A DNA stretch of 64,000 nt from Corynebacterium curieae (GTDB lineage Bacteria; Actinomycetota; Actinomycetes; Mycobacteriales; Mycobacteriaceae). Of this stretch, positions 51,814 through 61,283 are shown piece after piece. The stretch is from assembly GCF_027570035.1 (NCBI RefSeq), contig NZ_JAKMUU010000006.1, positions 1 through 64,000 on the forward strand, given 5' to 3'. The stretch's first letter is position 1. Each line of letters opens with the position of its first letter. A model generated the notes under the pieces. It saw only the letters and a program-made list of their open reading frames with translations, was not told the DNA's origin and made no database searches. The translations under genes were made by a program, and so were the position numbers.

Positions 51814-52715
51814 TAGTCCTCCGATGGCTGCGAAGTGCCGGAATTCTGCGTACGCTGTTTTTCGCGCTGCTGCTCGCGCTCGAGCTCGGCCTTGGCTTCG
51901 TGCTCTTCAATATTATTAAAGCCGATTCCCAGCGGCAGGCCCACATTATCGATGAGCCGGACGCCGCCGATTGTCGCGGCGACGAGCAAGCGGGCATCAC
52001 CCTCCTCGGGAGGCGTGCCGAGGTCGCGGCCGCGCACCTCGAGATATTCGGGCTCAACGCCGGCGGCGCGCAGCACCTCCGCGGCGACCTCGCGGACCTG
52101 CTCGGCACCGGCCTCGGCGGCATGCGCACCAGCGGTCAGCGCGGCAGAGAGAGCCGCGGCCTGCTCGCGGGCGGCGGCAGGAACATCGGTATTGCGCAGG
52201 CTCATCACCACTCCATCGGGCATGCGCACGGCGGGCACGCCTTGCACGCGCACGCCCAAGTGGAAGTCTTGAACCGCATGGTAGATGGCGAGGAGGAGCT
52301 CGTAGTCTTTTTCGCCCAAGAGGACATCGGTAGGCGAAAGCGTCAGGATGAGCGTGAGGTAGAGCGTGAGATCCTTACTTAGCTCCGGTTCCAGCGGGGC
52401 CTCGGCGTTGGCCGGGGACACCGCGCTGCGGCGTCCATGCGGCCACAAGGTCTCTGTCGAGTAATTCCAGACTATGTCTACGCCCTCGGCGCGCAGGAGT
52501 TCAAGGTCCTCCTCGCGCGGAGACTGCAGGGCCACGACGGTAACGGCGCCTCGGATGCGCTTGGCCGCGCGCACCAGCGCGATATGGCCCGCATGCACGC
52601 CAGTAGTCAAGGGCACGAAGGCCACTGGGCGGCCAGTCTTGTGGAAGGCGCTGCCGACCATTCGGATACGCTCAATCTCGCTGATAACAGTGGCGTTTCC
52701 CAGCTCTAGGCTCAT
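51813..52715 (-). CDS. PanC-like protein with degraded active site
   Basis: This 300 aa protein aligns with pantothenate synthetase (pantoate-beta-alanine ligase). The HIGH-type motif survives as GVHAGHIALV, and GEKDY and PDGVVMS are recognisable. Key parts are changed: the FVNPMQF segment with the first pantoate-binding glutamine is missing (VVALQSPREEDL instead), GEKDYQQ is GEKDYEL so the second glutamine is lost, and MSSRN is MSLRN. It sits in the position of panC next to the folK cluster of mycobacteria. AGGAG lies 5 nt before the ATG at 52715. I doubt normal PanC activity. Confidence 0.75.
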   Translation of the reverse strand: MSLELGNATVISEIERIRMVGSAFHKTGRPVAFVPLTTGVHAGHIALVRAAKRIRGAVTVVALQSPREEDLELLRAEGVDIVWNYSTETLWPHGRRSAVSPANAEAPLEPELSKDLTLYLTLILTLSPTDVLLGEKDYELLLAIYHAVQDFHLGVRVQGVPAVRMPDGVVMSLRNTDVPAAAREQAAALSAALTAGAHAAEAGAEQVREVAAEVLRAAGVEPEYLEVRGRDLGTPPEEGDARLLVAATIGGVRLIDNVGLPLGIGFNNIEEHEAKAELEREQQREKQRTQNSGTSQPSED

Positions 52716-53386
52716 CGGCTCTCCTCTTGTAGGGCCCACATTTCTAGATCTTCGCGGCCGTCCACCTCGCCCAAGCGGCGGGCAACCTCCACGTAGCTGC
52801 GGCGCAGGCCGGGATCGGTGGCGCCACGGTAGGCGGCGATGATTTCTTCTGTGTCCATGTCCTCACCCACCAAGGGCGGTTCTTCTGAAGGCGAGACGAA
52901 AAGGGCGTCGACCGCCGCAGAGACATGCAAGCGGCGCAGCATCTCGGCGTAGCAGGCGCGGGCGGCAAAGGGGGGACGTTCGGCGTCGGAAAGCGCAACC
53001 GCTTCGCCTCGGAACTCGGTGATGTTGAGTTCCACCACGGTCTCGCCCAGCTCATCCAGAGTGGTCACGGCCCAGCGCATGGGCGCAAATGGCGCGAGTG
53101 CTGCAACAACGCAACCGCGGGTTTCTAGCGGATCTAATACTTGGACGCCTCGCGAAAGGCAGGTGTGGAAGGCGATGAGCCCGCGATGGACGTGCGGTTC
53201 GAGCAGCTCTACGGTGGCCTCCAAGCGGGTATCGCCGACCGCGATGATGAGTGCCTCAAAGGCAGAAAGCTCGGCCGGATCCGAGAGCATCTGCACCTCA
53301 TGACCGGCACGTTCCATGGAATTAGCCAAGGTAAAGCCAGCCAAGCTACGGCCGAAGAGTGCTACCCGCATGCGTGGCGGGCGCAT
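52712..53386 (-). CDS. Rossmann-like protein beside PanC homologue
   Basis: This 224 aa protein has an N-terminal Rossmann-type beginning (MRVALFGRSLAGFTLANSMERAGHEV), although the glycine pattern is weak. A helical C-terminal part follows (EEIIAAYRGATDPGLRRSYVEVARRLG). Mycobacteria carry a DUF2520/Rossmann-like protein at the same site between folK-linked genes and panC, and this one is shorter. Its stop overlaps the PanC-like ATG (ATGA). AAGGA lies 7 nt before the ATG at 53386. Cofactor and substrate are unknown. Confidence 0.7.
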   Translation of the reverse strand: MRPPRMRVALFGRSLAGFTLANSMERAGHEVQMLSDPAELSAFEALIIAVGDTRLEATVELLEPHVHRGLIAFHTCLSRGVQVLDPLETRGCVVAALAPFAPMRWAVTTLDELGETVVELNITEFRGEAVALSDAERPPFAARACYAEMLRRLHVSAAVDALFVSPSEEPPLVGEDMDTEEIIAAYRGATDPGLRRSYVEVARRLGEVDGREDLEMWALQEESR

Positions 53387-54436
53387 TTATTTATCCTTCT
53401 TTTTCTTTGCCTGGGCCAAAAGCTCGGCCACGGACACCGCGCCCTCGCGCTTGTCGTCGCTGCGACGGCGGCCGCGTGTCTGCTCCTCCGGCTGCGGTTC
53501 AGCCGCACGGTGATGTGGGCGGGCTGCCTTCTGGCGTACTGGTTCGGCCGATTCCGGAGCCACGTGCTGACCCGAGCCTGGATATTCCGCGCGTTCGTCG
53601 CGCTGCGACGCCTTCTGCTGTGGAATGTCCTGGGTTTCGTCGCTGGCGGTGGTAGCGGCCTCCGGCTTGCGGTGGCTGCCGTGGTGCTCGCTGGCTGCGG
53701 AAGTGCGGGAAATCTTCAGCGAATCATCACCGCCGGTATCCCAGCGCACGGCCTGGAAGCCACCGGTATCAAAGGTGGAGGCGCCTGAAGGCTTGCCGGA
53801 GGTGCGCTGTGCGCGCGTCTTTTCACTAATGATGTCATTGAGCGGGTTGGACTCGGTGTGCGCAGCGGATGGCTGGCTGCCCAGGCGGCCGGCGATGGCA
53901 TCGGCGGATGGGGCGCCGGAGGAGGACTGGGTGAAGTCCACATTGCCTTCTTCTGCACTGGGGCGTGCGGCGGCCGCGGTCTGGGCCTCAAGCTGCATGA
54001 TGCGGCGGGCCTCGGCGTGCAGTGCGGCCGGCTCATAGGTGAAGTCGTGGCCGGAGAGGTCTTCAATCTGCTTGCGGATAGAGGCAAGTTCGGTGCGGAT
54101 CTCATCGAGCAGCTCCTGATCCGGCAGGGGCTGGCCTTCGGCGGCGCGGACCTGCTTAAGTTCGGCGCGGTGAGCGCGCTCCTGCAGCTCCAGCTTGGTC
54201 ACGGACTCCTCTGCCTGGCGGCGGTAGCGCATGACCAAGAAGAAGCCGAGCACGGCGGCCCACAGGGCAGCAATGAGGGCGATCTTGAGAGCGGCGGCAG
54301 AGCCGGAGATTAGCATGACGATGCTGGCCACCACGGCCAGCACCACGAGGACGATAAGGCCGATCTGGCCCAAGTCCGGCTTGGTCGTCTTGGCGGAAGT
54401 TTTGCTAGAAGAAGAGCGCGGCTCAGTCATGCTCAC
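53387..54436 (-). CDS. DUF6779-type membrane protein with coiled region
   Basis: This 349 aa protein has two close membrane spans (about 24-45 and 48-68), a short coiled-coil-like segment (about 72-135, RQAEESVTKLELQERAHRAELKQVR), and a long Ser/Ala/Glu-rich disordered C-terminus ending in KKKKDK. It corresponds in position to the mycobacterial protein between DUF3180 and the Rossmann-like gene. The GTG at 54436 overlaps the preceding stop; an ATG two codons later is possible. Function is unknown. Confidence 0.72.
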   Translation of the reverse strand: MSMTEPRSSSSKTSAKTTKPDLGQIGLIVLVVLAVVASIVMLISGSAAALKIALIAALWAAVLGFFLVMRYRRQAEESVTKLELQERAHRAELKQVRAAEGQPLPDQELLDEIRTELASIRKQIEDLSGHDFTYEPAALHAEARRIMQLEAQTAAAARPSAEEGNVDFTQSSSGAPSADAIAGRLGSQPSAAHTESNPLNDIISEKTRAQRTSGKPSGASTFDTGGFQAVRWDTGGDDSLKISRTSAASEHHGSHRKPEAATTASDETQDIPQQKASQRDERAEYPGSGQHVAPESAEPVRQKAARPHHRAAEPQPEEQTRGRRRSDDKREGAVSVAELLAQAKKKKDK

Positions 54437-54909
54437 TAATGTACCGCTTGAACCCCATCTGGTGGGGGCGGGGTCTCGCAGTGTCGCTCTAGCCGCAGGC
54501 CAGCGGCAGACATCGCGAGCCCACCGAGCGCGGAGGCAATGACCCCCACGAGGTCATCGGAAGCTGCCGCGAGCGTGCCTGCATTGGGGATAACATAAAC
54601 GGCAATGCCAGCATAGATGCCGCCCACGATGGCGCCCGTCCACGCCGAAGCCTTGCCCACCAACATGAACTGCGTGATGGTCATGGGGTTGAGCTGCGAG
54701 TTATCCAGGCCGATTCCATGCTCGTCCTCGGTGGCTTGGTCCACCTTCCAGGTCAGCACCAGGCAGATAACGGCCATGAGCCACAGCGTGGCCGAAACCG
54801 TCACCGGGATTTGCAGCATGGAGCCATAAAAGCGCGTGGTGAGGATGGCCGCGGCGGCGGCAAAGAAGACCCCGGTGCCGATGAGGGCACCCAGCGAGGT
54901 CCGTGTCAT
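54436..54909 (-). CDS. DUF3180 membrane protein
   Basis: This 157 aa protein has four hydrophobic spans (about 5-25, 38-55, 83-105 and 118-140) and matches the DUF3180 family, which lies after folK in many actinobacteria. Its ATG overlaps the folK stop (ATGA) and GGAGGA precedes it. Function is unknown; a link to the folate genes is only positional. Confidence 0.85.
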   Translation of the reverse strand: MTRTSLGALIGTGVFFAAAAAILTTRFYGSMLQIPVTVSATLWLMAVICLVLTWKVDQATEDEHGIGLDNSQLNPMTITQFMLVGKASAWTGAIVGGIYAGIAVYVIPNAGTLAAASDDLVGVIASALGGLAMSAAGLRLERHCETPPPPDGVQAVH

Positions 54910-55391
54910 AGCTCCTCCATCATGCCCAGCCGGCGAATCTCGGCGCGCTCTTTCGGGTCGAGTGCTGCTACCCGCTTGGCGACGCCCTCCCCACTCAACC
55001 TAGCACCACCATCGGCCGCCAACCAGGGAATCAGTACGAAGGCGCGCTCATGGGCATAAGGATGCGGAACGATAAGCTCTGGGTCGTCAGAGGTATAACC
55101 TTCAATATCGACGATGTCCACGTCCAGCGTGCGCGGGCCCCAGTGGCGCACTCGTACGCGCTCGGCGGCCTCTTCCAGTTTCTGTCCGCGGCGCAGGAGT
55201 TCCTTCGGGGACTCGTCGACGTCCACGATAAGCACGGCGTTGAGGAATTCGTCCTGGTCCGTAACGCCCCACGGCGGGGTGGCATAGACGGGCGAGGCGG
55301 CGACGATCTCGCCGGCGAACTCATCAAATACCGTGCGCAGAAGCCCCACGCGGTCATCCATATTGGATCCGATGGACAGCACCGCGCGCAT
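54906..55391 (-). CDS. folK: HPPK, dihydropterin pyrophosphokinase
   Basis: FolK transfers pyrophosphate from ATP to 6-hydroxymethyl-dihydropterin. The 161 aa protein begins RAVLSIGSNMDDR, has SPVYATPPWGVTDQDEFLNAV, and the signature WGPRTLDVDI with magnesium-binding aspartates, then VPHPYAHERAFVL. Its start overlaps the folB stop. It is part of folE-folP-folB-folK. Confidence 0.95.
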   Translation of the reverse strand: MRAVLSIGSNMDDRVGLLRTVFDEFAGEIVAASPVYATPPWGVTDQDEFLNAVLIVDVDESPKELLRRGQKLEEAAERVRVRHWGPRTLDVDIVDIEGYTSDDPELIVPHPYAHERAFVLIPWLAADGGARLSGEGVAKRVAALDPKERAEIRRLGMMEEL

Positions 55392-55771
55392 TAGAGGGTC
55401 CTCGCGTGCTTGCGGGAGCGGCGGGCGACCACGGCGACGTCGGCAAAAGTGCGCGGAATCGGCGCCTTCGGCTTGTGGAGGGTGACCTCTACAGCGTGCA
55501 GGCCTTCGAAGGTCTCCATGATGGTATCGGCCACCTCGCTGGCGACGGTCTCGATGAGGTCGCGGGCGGGGCCTTCGATGATATTTGCGGCGACGTCGGC
55601 AAGCTCGGCGTAATTGATGGTCTTGGTCAGATCATCGGTGGCGGCGGCGTCGGCGAATTCGGACCAGCAGGTGATATCCACGATGAAGGGCTGGCCGGTG
55701 CGCTTTTCTTCCTCAAAGACGCCGTGGTAGCCAAAGCATTCCAGGCCGGTGAGCTCGATGCGGTCTGCCAT
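55391..55771 (-). CDS. folB: dihydroneopterin aldolase
   Basis: FolB cleaves dihydroneopterin to hydroxymethyl-dihydropterin and glycolaldehyde. The 126 aa protein has the start DRIELTGLECFGYHGVFEEEKRTGQPF and the conserved catalytic Lys in VTLHKPKAPI. AAGGAG lies 7 nt before the ATG. It is 3 nt from folP. Confidence 0.95.
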   Translation of the reverse strand: MADRIELTGLECFGYHGVFEEEKRTGQPFIVDITCWSEFADAAATDDLTKTINYAELADVAANIIEGPARDLIETVASEVADTIMETFEGLHAVEVTLHKPKAPIPRTFADVAVVARRSRKHARTL

Positions 55772-55774
55772 GTT

Positions 55775-56737
55775 TTACTCCTTAGGGTTGCGCGGAAGAG
55801 CGGTGGATTTCATGGTGCCGTTGCCGTCGGAGCCGTTGCTATAGCTGCCGCTAGCATTGGCCCCGCCCGCGTAGGCGTTGCCGGCGTTCCACGCGGCCGC
55901 AACATCGACGGCATCGCGGGAGACGGCGACTTCATGCACGCGCACACCCCACGCGCCCATCTGGGCGGAAATGGCGGTCACGGCCGCGGTCGCGGGATCG
56001 GCCAGCAGCGGGCTGGACTCCACGCCGCGGTCCTCCCGAATGGCGGCGAGGAAACGCTTGCGGGAAGCGCCCACCAGCATGGGGAATTCGGCGTCGAGGA
56101 ATCCCGGCAAGGCTTTGAGCAGCGCCCAATTATCCTGCGGGGTTTTGGCGAAGCCTAGGCCCGCATCGAGCACGATATTATCGCGGCGCACGCCGGCCTC
56201 CAGCGCGTTATTCGCCAACCGCTCGAGGGTCTCATGCACATCGCGCACCACATCGCCGCCATGATCGGCGCTGCCGGCCGCCGAGCCAAACGCGCCTTCC
56301 TGCAGCGTGCGCCAGTGCATTAAACAGACGGGCACGCCGGCCTCGGCCATCGCGCGATACATCTCCGGATCCGCCAGGCCGCCGGAGACGTCATTGATCA
56401 TGTCCACACCGGCCGCTGCTGCCGCGCGGGCCACCGAAGCGCGCATCGTATCCACGGAGGTCCGAATGCCCAGCTCACTCAGAGCCTTAATGACGGGCAC
56501 CACGCGGCGCTCCTCGACGTCCGCCTCTACGCGCACCGCACCCGGCCGGGTGGACTCACCGCCGACGTCTATCATGTCCGCGCCCTGGTCCACGAGCTCG
56601 CGGGCGTGGTTAATGGCGGCATCGAAGTCCAACCACCGGCCGCCATCGGAGAAAGAATCCTCTGTGACGTTGACGATGCCCATCACGAGCGTGCGGTTGG
56701 CGATGCTCAGATCCGAGACCGAGGTTGCCTGCTGCAT
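55775..56737 (-). CDS. folP: dihydropteroate synthase
   Basis: FolP condenses the pterin pyrophosphate with p-aminobenzoate and is the sulfonamide target. The 320 aa TIM-barrel enzyme has MGIVNVTEDSFSDGG (pterin/pyrophosphate loop 1), GADMIDVGGESTRPG (loop 2) and GASRKRFLAAI. AAGGAG precedes the ATG at 56737, so the upstream frame to 56767 is not used. The Gly/Asn/Ser-rich last 20 residues look disordered. Confidence 0.95.
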   Translation of the reverse strand: MQQATSVSDLSIANRTLVMGIVNVTEDSFSDGGRWLDFDAAINHARELVDQGADMIDVGGESTRPGAVRVEADVEERRVVPVIKALSELGIRTSVDTMRASVARAAAAAGVDMINDVSGGLADPEMYRAMAEAGVPVCLMHWRTLQEGAFGSAAGSADHGGDVVRDVHETLERLANNALEAGVRRDNIVLDAGLGFAKTPQDNWALLKALPGFLDAEFPMLVGASRKRFLAAIREDRGVESSPLLADPATAAVTAISAQMGAWGVRVHEVAVSRDAVDVAAAWNAGNAYAGGANASGSYSNGSDGNGTMKSTALPRNPKE

Positions 56738-56775
56738 GGTGTGCTCCTTATCGCTTTTAGTGGTCAACCGGGGGT

Positions 56776-57369
56776 TTAGCTGCGAATCAGGCTGAGCACC
56801 TCAGCGCGGGAAGCGGCGTTATTTTTGAATCCGCCGCGCACCGCGGAGGTAGTCGTCGTCGCACCAGGCTTGCGGATGCCACGCATAGCCATGCAGAGGT
56901 GCTCGCACTCGATGACCACGATGACGGACTGCGCGCCGAGAACCTCCACCAATGCGTCTGCCACCTGCTGGGTCAGGCGCTCTTGGACCTGAGGGCGCTT
57001 GGCGTACATATCTGCCAGGCGGGCAAGCTTGCTCAAGCCGGTGACGTGGCCATCCTTGCCTGGGATATAGCCGATGTGCGCCACACCGTAAAACGGCACT
57101 AGGTGGTGCTCGCAGGTGGAATAGATGGGAATATCGCGCACGAGGACCAGTTCCTGATGGTCCTCGGCAAATGTCTTGTGTAGGACCTCCGTTGGGTCTT
57201 CGTGCAGGCCGGCGAAGACCTCGCGGTAGGCGCGGGCCACACGGGCCGGGGTCTCGCGCAAGCCCTCGCGATCGGGGTCCTCGCCCACGGCGAGGAGCAG
57301 CTCGCGCACCGCTGCTTCCGCCCGGTCCTGGTCAAAGGGGGCGCGGGCGGGTATGTGGTTATCAGCCAT
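56776..57369 (-). CDS. folE: GTP cyclohydrolase I
   Basis: FolE opens GTP to dihydroneopterin triphosphate, the first folate step. The 197 aa protein has the zinc ligands in [11 protein letters not shown] and [12 protein letters not shown], and the C-terminal [10 protein letters not shown]. Its ATG overlaps the ftsH stop (TAATG), so it is translationally coupled. Confidence 0.96.
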   Translation of the reverse strand: MADNHIPARAPFDQDRAEAAVRELLLAVGEDPDREGLRETPARVARAYREVFAGLHEDPTEVLHKTFAEDHQELVLVRDIPIYSTCEHHLVPFYGVAHIGYIPGKDGHVTGLSKLARLADMYAKRPQVQERLTQQVADALVEVLGAQSVIVVIECEHLCMAMRGIRKPGATTTTSAVRGGFKNNAASRAEVLSLIRS

Positions 57370-59714
57370 TAGTTATCATCTTGCTTTTCTTCATCGCGCG
57401 CGTAGGGGTTCTTACGGCGATCCTTTTCCTTCCAGCCTGGGGTAAACCACTGGCTGGTATCAGCGTCCTGATCCGCACCGGCATCCGGCTTGTGGTGCTT
57501 GCCGCCGCCGGTGGCGGGGCGGGCGGCCGGGCCAGCGGCGGGATCGGAAGGCTGGGCCGACTGGTTGTCTCGCGGCGGCTTGGTGTCCTTCGCTTCCTTA
57601 TTCTCGTTTTCCTTGGCTGGGCCGCGGCCCAGCTCGCGGGCGGTGTCCGGATCGACGTAGTCGCCTGCGTGCTGACCAAAGTTGAAGCCCACCTCGCCCT
57701 TCGGCTCTTCGCCGGCGAGGCGACGCTCGCGGGCGGCCCGAGAAGCATCGAGAAGCGTCATGCGCTTAGGCAGCTCCTCGCCGCGCTCCTTAGCCAGCTC
57801 GACCGGGGTCTTCACCGGAGCGTAACCAATCTGGCGCGGGAAGCGATCGTCCTCACCTGGGAAGACATCGAAGGCCTCGCGCGGCTCGATGCCGTCGAAG
57901 ATGCGCTCGAGATCGGGGCGGCGCAGGGTCTCCTTCTCCAGCAGGGTCTCGGCCAGCTTGTCCAGGTAGTAGCGGTTATTGCGCAGAATGTCATAGGCCT
58001 GCTCATGCGCGCGCTCGAGCAGGTAGCGCATCTGCTCATCAATCTTGGACGCGACTTCATCGGAGTAATCGATGGAGCCGCCGCCACCCATCTGGCTGAA
58101 GGGGTCGCCCTGCTCCTTGCCGTACTTCACGGTGCCCAGGTCCGGCGAGAAGCCGTACTCGGTAAGCATGGAGCGAGCGATCTTGGTGGCGTTTTCGATA
58201 TCGGAGGAAGCACCAGTGGTCGGCGCACCGAAGACCAGCTCCTCGGCCGCGCGGCCGCCCATGGCAAAGACCAAGCGGGAGAAAAGCTCGTCGCGGGTGT
58301 ACATGCCCTTGTCATCTTCCTGCGAGGTCATGGCGTGGCCGCCGGTGCGGCCGCGGGCCAGGATGGTGACCTTGTAGACCCGCTCAATGTCCTTGAGCGC
58401 CCACGCGGATAGCGTGTGTCCGCCCTCGTGGTAGGCGGTGACCTTCTTCTCGTGTTCGGAGATGATCTTGCCCTGGCGGCGCGGGCCGCCCACCACGCGG
58501 TCGGTGGCCTCTTCCAAGGCGTCATAGGTAATGACGTTGCCACCGATGCGGGCGGTAAGCAGCGCGGCCTCGTTGAGCACATTGGCCAAGTCTGCGCCGG
58601 ACATGCCGGCGGTGCGCTTGGCCAGCTGAGCTACGTCAACTTCTTCAGCCAGCGGCTTGTTCTTTGCATGCACGCGCAGGATCTGCTCGCGTCCGGCAAG
58701 ATCCGGGTTGGTGACCGGAATTTGGCGGTCGAAGCGGCCCGGACGCAGCAGCGCCGGGTCCAGGATATCCGGGCGGTTGGTGGCGGCGATAAGGATAACG
58801 CCCTCACGGTCACCAAAGCCGTCCATTTCTACTAGGAGCTGGTTCAGGGTCTGCTCGCGCTCATCGTGGCCGCCGCCGGTGCCGGAGCCGCGCTGGCGGC
58901 CGACGGCGTCAATCTCGTCGACAAAGATGATGCAGGGGCTATTTTCCTTCGCCTGCTTGAACAGGTCGCGCACGCGGGAGGCGCCCACACCGACGAACAT
59001 CTCCACAAAGTCAGAACCGGAGATGGAATAAAACGGCACGCCGGCCTCGCCGGCCACGGCGCGAGCAAGCAAAGTCTTACCGGTGCCCGGAGGGCCATAG
59101 AGCAGCACGCCACGCGGAATCTTGGCACCCAGCTCGTGGTAACGAGTGGGATCTTCCAGGAAGTCCTTAATCTCCTGCAGCTCATCCACGGCTTCGTCCG
59201 CGCCGGCCACGTCCTCAAAGGTATTGGTGGGCGTGTCCTTGGTCAGTTCCTTGGCCTTGGAACCGCCGATGCCAAACATGCCGCCGGCGCCCTGCTGCAT
59301 GCGGGACATGAGCCAGAAGAGGAAACCAAAGAGGATGATCATTGGCAACAGCATGCTGAGCATGGAGCCGAGGAAGGATTCCTGGGTGACGTTAGTCTGG
59401 TATTTCTCGGCACCAGAATCCTTGACGGAGTTAAAGACCTGCTCGGAGGCGCGGGCCGGGTACTTGGCCACGATCTCTTTCACGCCGTCGCGCTCGTCTA
59501 CCGTGATTTCGTCCTTGAGCTTGATGCGGAGGCGCTGCTCGCGGTCATCAATTTCCACCTCATCGACGTTTTTGTCCTTGAGCTGGGTCAGCGCAACGGA
59601 GGTATCCGCCTGCACGTAGCCGCGGGCATCGTTGCTGAAGAAGGTAAAGGCGTACAGCGCGATAAGGATAAGCGCCGCTATCCCGCCGTAGCGAAGAATC
59701 TTGTTGTTTTTCAT
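57369..59714 (-). CDS. ftsH: ATP-dependent zinc metalloprotease FtsH
   Basis: FtsH is a hexameric membrane AAA protease that degrades membrane and short-lived proteins. The 781 aa protein has span 1 (about 8-25), an outer domain, span 2 (about 113-138), Walker A GPPGTGKT, the second region of homology with [20 protein letters not shown], and the zinc site HEGGH, usual for actinobacteria. A charged, Pro/Lys/Asp-rich C-terminal tail (after about 640) is disordered. hpt lies 12 nt upstream and folE is coupled downstream. Confidence 0.96.
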   Translation of the reverse strand: MKNNKILRYGGIAALILIALYAFTFFSNDARGYVQADTSVALTQLKDKNVDEVEIDDREQRLRIKLKDEITVDERDGVKEIVAKYPARASEQVFNSVKDSGAEKYQTNVTQESFLGSMLSMLLPMIILFGFLFWLMSRMQQGAGGMFGIGGSKAKELTKDTPTNTFEDVAGADEAVDELQEIKDFLEDPTRYHELGAKIPRGVLLYGPPGTGKTLLARAVAGEAGVPFYSISGSDFVEMFVGVGASRVRDLFKQAKENSPCIIFVDEIDAVGRQRGSGTGGGHDEREQTLNQLLVEMDGFGDREGVILIAATNRPDILDPALLRPGRFDRQIPVTNPDLAGREQILRVHAKNKPLAEEVDVAQLAKRTAGMSGADLANVLNEAALLTARIGGNVITYDALEEATDRVVGGPRRQGKIISEHEKKVTAYHEGGHTLSAWALKDIERVYKVTILARGRTGGHAMTSQEDDKGMYTRDELFSRLVFAMGGRAAEELVFGAPTTGASSDIENATKIARSMLTEYGFSPDLGTVKYGKEQGDPFSQMGGGGSIDYSDEVASKIDEQMRYLLERAHEQAYDILRNNRYYLDKLAETLLEKETLRRPDLERIFDGIEPREAFDVFPGEDDRFPRQIGYAPVKTPVELAKERGEELPKRMTLLDASRAARERRLAGEEPKGEVGFNFGQHAGDYVDPDTARELGRGPAKENENKEAKDTKPPRDNQSAQPSDPAAGPAARPATGGGKHHKPDAGADQDADTSQWFTPGWKEKDRRKNPYARDEEKQDDN

Positions 59715-59726
59715 TACTGCGCGATT

Positions 59727-60314
59727 TTAGTTGGTGGTATAGACATCAGGGTGAAGGGTGCCCACGTAGGGGAGATCGCGGTAGCGTTCCGCATAGTCCA
59801 GCCCGTAGCCGATGACGAATTCATTCGGGATATCAAAGCCCACATCCAAAAGGTCAATATCGGCTTTCACAACCTCTGGCTTGCGCAGAAGCGTGACCAC
59901 ATCGAGCGAGGCCGGGTTGCGCCCTTGCAGGTTCCGGATGAGCCACGACAGGGTGAGGCCGGAATCGATAATATCTTCCACGATGAGCACGTTGCGCCCT
60001 GCAATATCGCGATCCAAGTCCTTCAAAATGCGCACCACGCCGGAAGAAGAAGTGGAGGCGCCATAAGAGGACACGGCCATAAATTCCAGCTCGGAGGGGA
60101 TGGATAGCTTGCGCGCAAAGTCCGTCAGGAAGAAAGCCGCGCCCTTGAGCACGCAGACCAAAAGCAGGTCTTGCTCAGCATCGGCATACTTTTCAGAGAC
60201 CATATCCGCGAGCTCTTGGACGCGGTTTTGTAGTTCCTCTTCTCCAATGAGGATTGCTTCAACATCGTCACCGTAGCTATTTGCGGGAACGGTGAAGTCT
60301 TTCTTGTCGTGCAC
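59727..60314 (-). CDS. hpt: hypoxanthine phosphoribosyltransferase
   Basis: Hpt salvages hypoxanthine and guanine with PRPP. The 195 aa protein has the PRPP loop [17 protein letters not shown] and the flexible loop [13 protein letters not shown]. The GTG at 60314 has AAAGGAG upstream. It lies 12 nt after tilS and before ftsH, a gene order conserved from Bacillus to mycobacteria. Confidence 0.94.
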   Translation of the reverse strand: MHDKKDFTVPANSYGDDVEAILIGEEELQNRVQELADMVSEKYADAEQDLLLVCVLKGAAFFLTDFARKLSIPSELEFMAVSSYGASTSSSGVVRILKDLDRDIAGRNVLIVEDIIDSGLTLSWLIRNLQGRNPASLDVVTLLRKPEVVKADIDLLDVGFDIPNEFVIGYGLDYAERYRDLPYVGTLHPDVYTTN

Positions 60315-60326
60315 GTGTGCGCTCCT

Positions 60327-61283
60327 TTAATGACCAGACAATAGTGCCAGTTTGCCACCTATACGGGCTACTTCCAACCTCTGCCCCACATGCCGGGCCG
60401 ATCGCACGGCCACCGGCCCTTGCCCGTGCCAGTGGGTACATAGCTTGCCGACGTCCCCCACGCCCTTCCTCGTGACCTCTACCCCCTCACCGACCAGCCA
60501 CGCCGCAATCGCTCTCCGACGCCTCGGTTCCGCCATCGCCGCCAGTTCCGCACAGTCCGTGATGGGTGGGGTGCGCAGGGCGGCGTCGTCAAGCGCGGCA
60601 TCGCTTGCCGCTTGCGCCAACGCTGGCACCGCATCCCCGCCGATAATGCGGCTCAGCTGCGGGATTACTTCGCAGCGCAGCGCCACGCGGCGGAAATTCC
60701 TATCCGCATTCTGCGGATCCTGCCACGCCGAGAGGCCCAGCTCCGCGCAGGCGCCCTCGGTATCGGCGCGGCGCACACCCAACAGCGGCCGCACCACGCG
60801 GGCGCCTTCCACCTCGCTGCGCTCGCTCATGCCGGTCACCCTCCCGCGCAGCGCACCAAGCAGTAGCGTTTCCGCCTGGTCATCGGCCGTATGCGCCACG
60901 GCGACTTCCAGTTCCTCGGCCGCGCACGCGTCAGCCAAGACCCGATAGCGCGCCACCCGCGCGGCCGCCTCCATCGACTCTGGGCCCGCCCCCGCTCCCG
61001 GGGCGGTCTCAACGCTGAGCACCCAGGCCCGCGCTCCCAGCTTTCGCGCCTGCTCGGCCGCGCGCTCGGCCTGCGCCCGCGAGCCGTCCTGCAATCCGTG
61101 GTCCACGCACAGCGCGAGCACGTCGTGCCCCTCCGCCACGAGCGCCGCCATAAGCGCCAGCGAGTCCGCGCCTCCGGACAGCCCCACCGCCACCGCGTGG
61201 TCGAAGGCGGCGGCGCGCACGCCGCGCCGACAAGCCAGAAAATGTGGCGAAACCCGCGGCCAGAAGGGCTTTTTAGAACTCAT
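60327..61283 (-). CDS. tilS: tRNA(Ile)-lysidine synthetase
   Basis: TilS attaches lysine to cytidine 34 of tRNA-Ile(CAU), so that it reads AUA. The 318 aa protein has the PP-loop VGLSGGADSLALMAAL (about 30-45) and the following CVDHGLQ and HTADDQAETLLLG segments. The C-terminal substrate domain is short, as in actinobacteria. ATG 61283 overlaps the dacB end by 11 nt. Confidence 0.93.
   Translation of the reverse strand: MSSKKPFWPRVSPHFLACRRGVRAAAFDHAVAVGLSGGADSLALMAALVAEGHDVLALCVDHGLQDGSRAQAERAAEQARKLGARAWVLSVETAPGAGAGPESMEAAARVARYRVLADACAAEELEVAVAHTADDQAETLLLGALRGRVTGMSERSEVEGARVVRPLLGVRRADTEGACAELGLSAWQDPQNADRNFRRVALRCEVIPQLSRIIGGDAVPALAQAASDAALDDAALRTPPITDCAELAAMAEPRRRRAIAAWLVGEGVEVTRKGVGDVGKLCTHWHGQGPVAVRSARHVGQRLEVARIGGKLALLSGH

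Noticed and set aside
57369..59714. HEGGH in FtsH considered as a changed zinc site
   Set aside because: It still fits HEXXH, and the same variant is found in mycobacterial FtsH.
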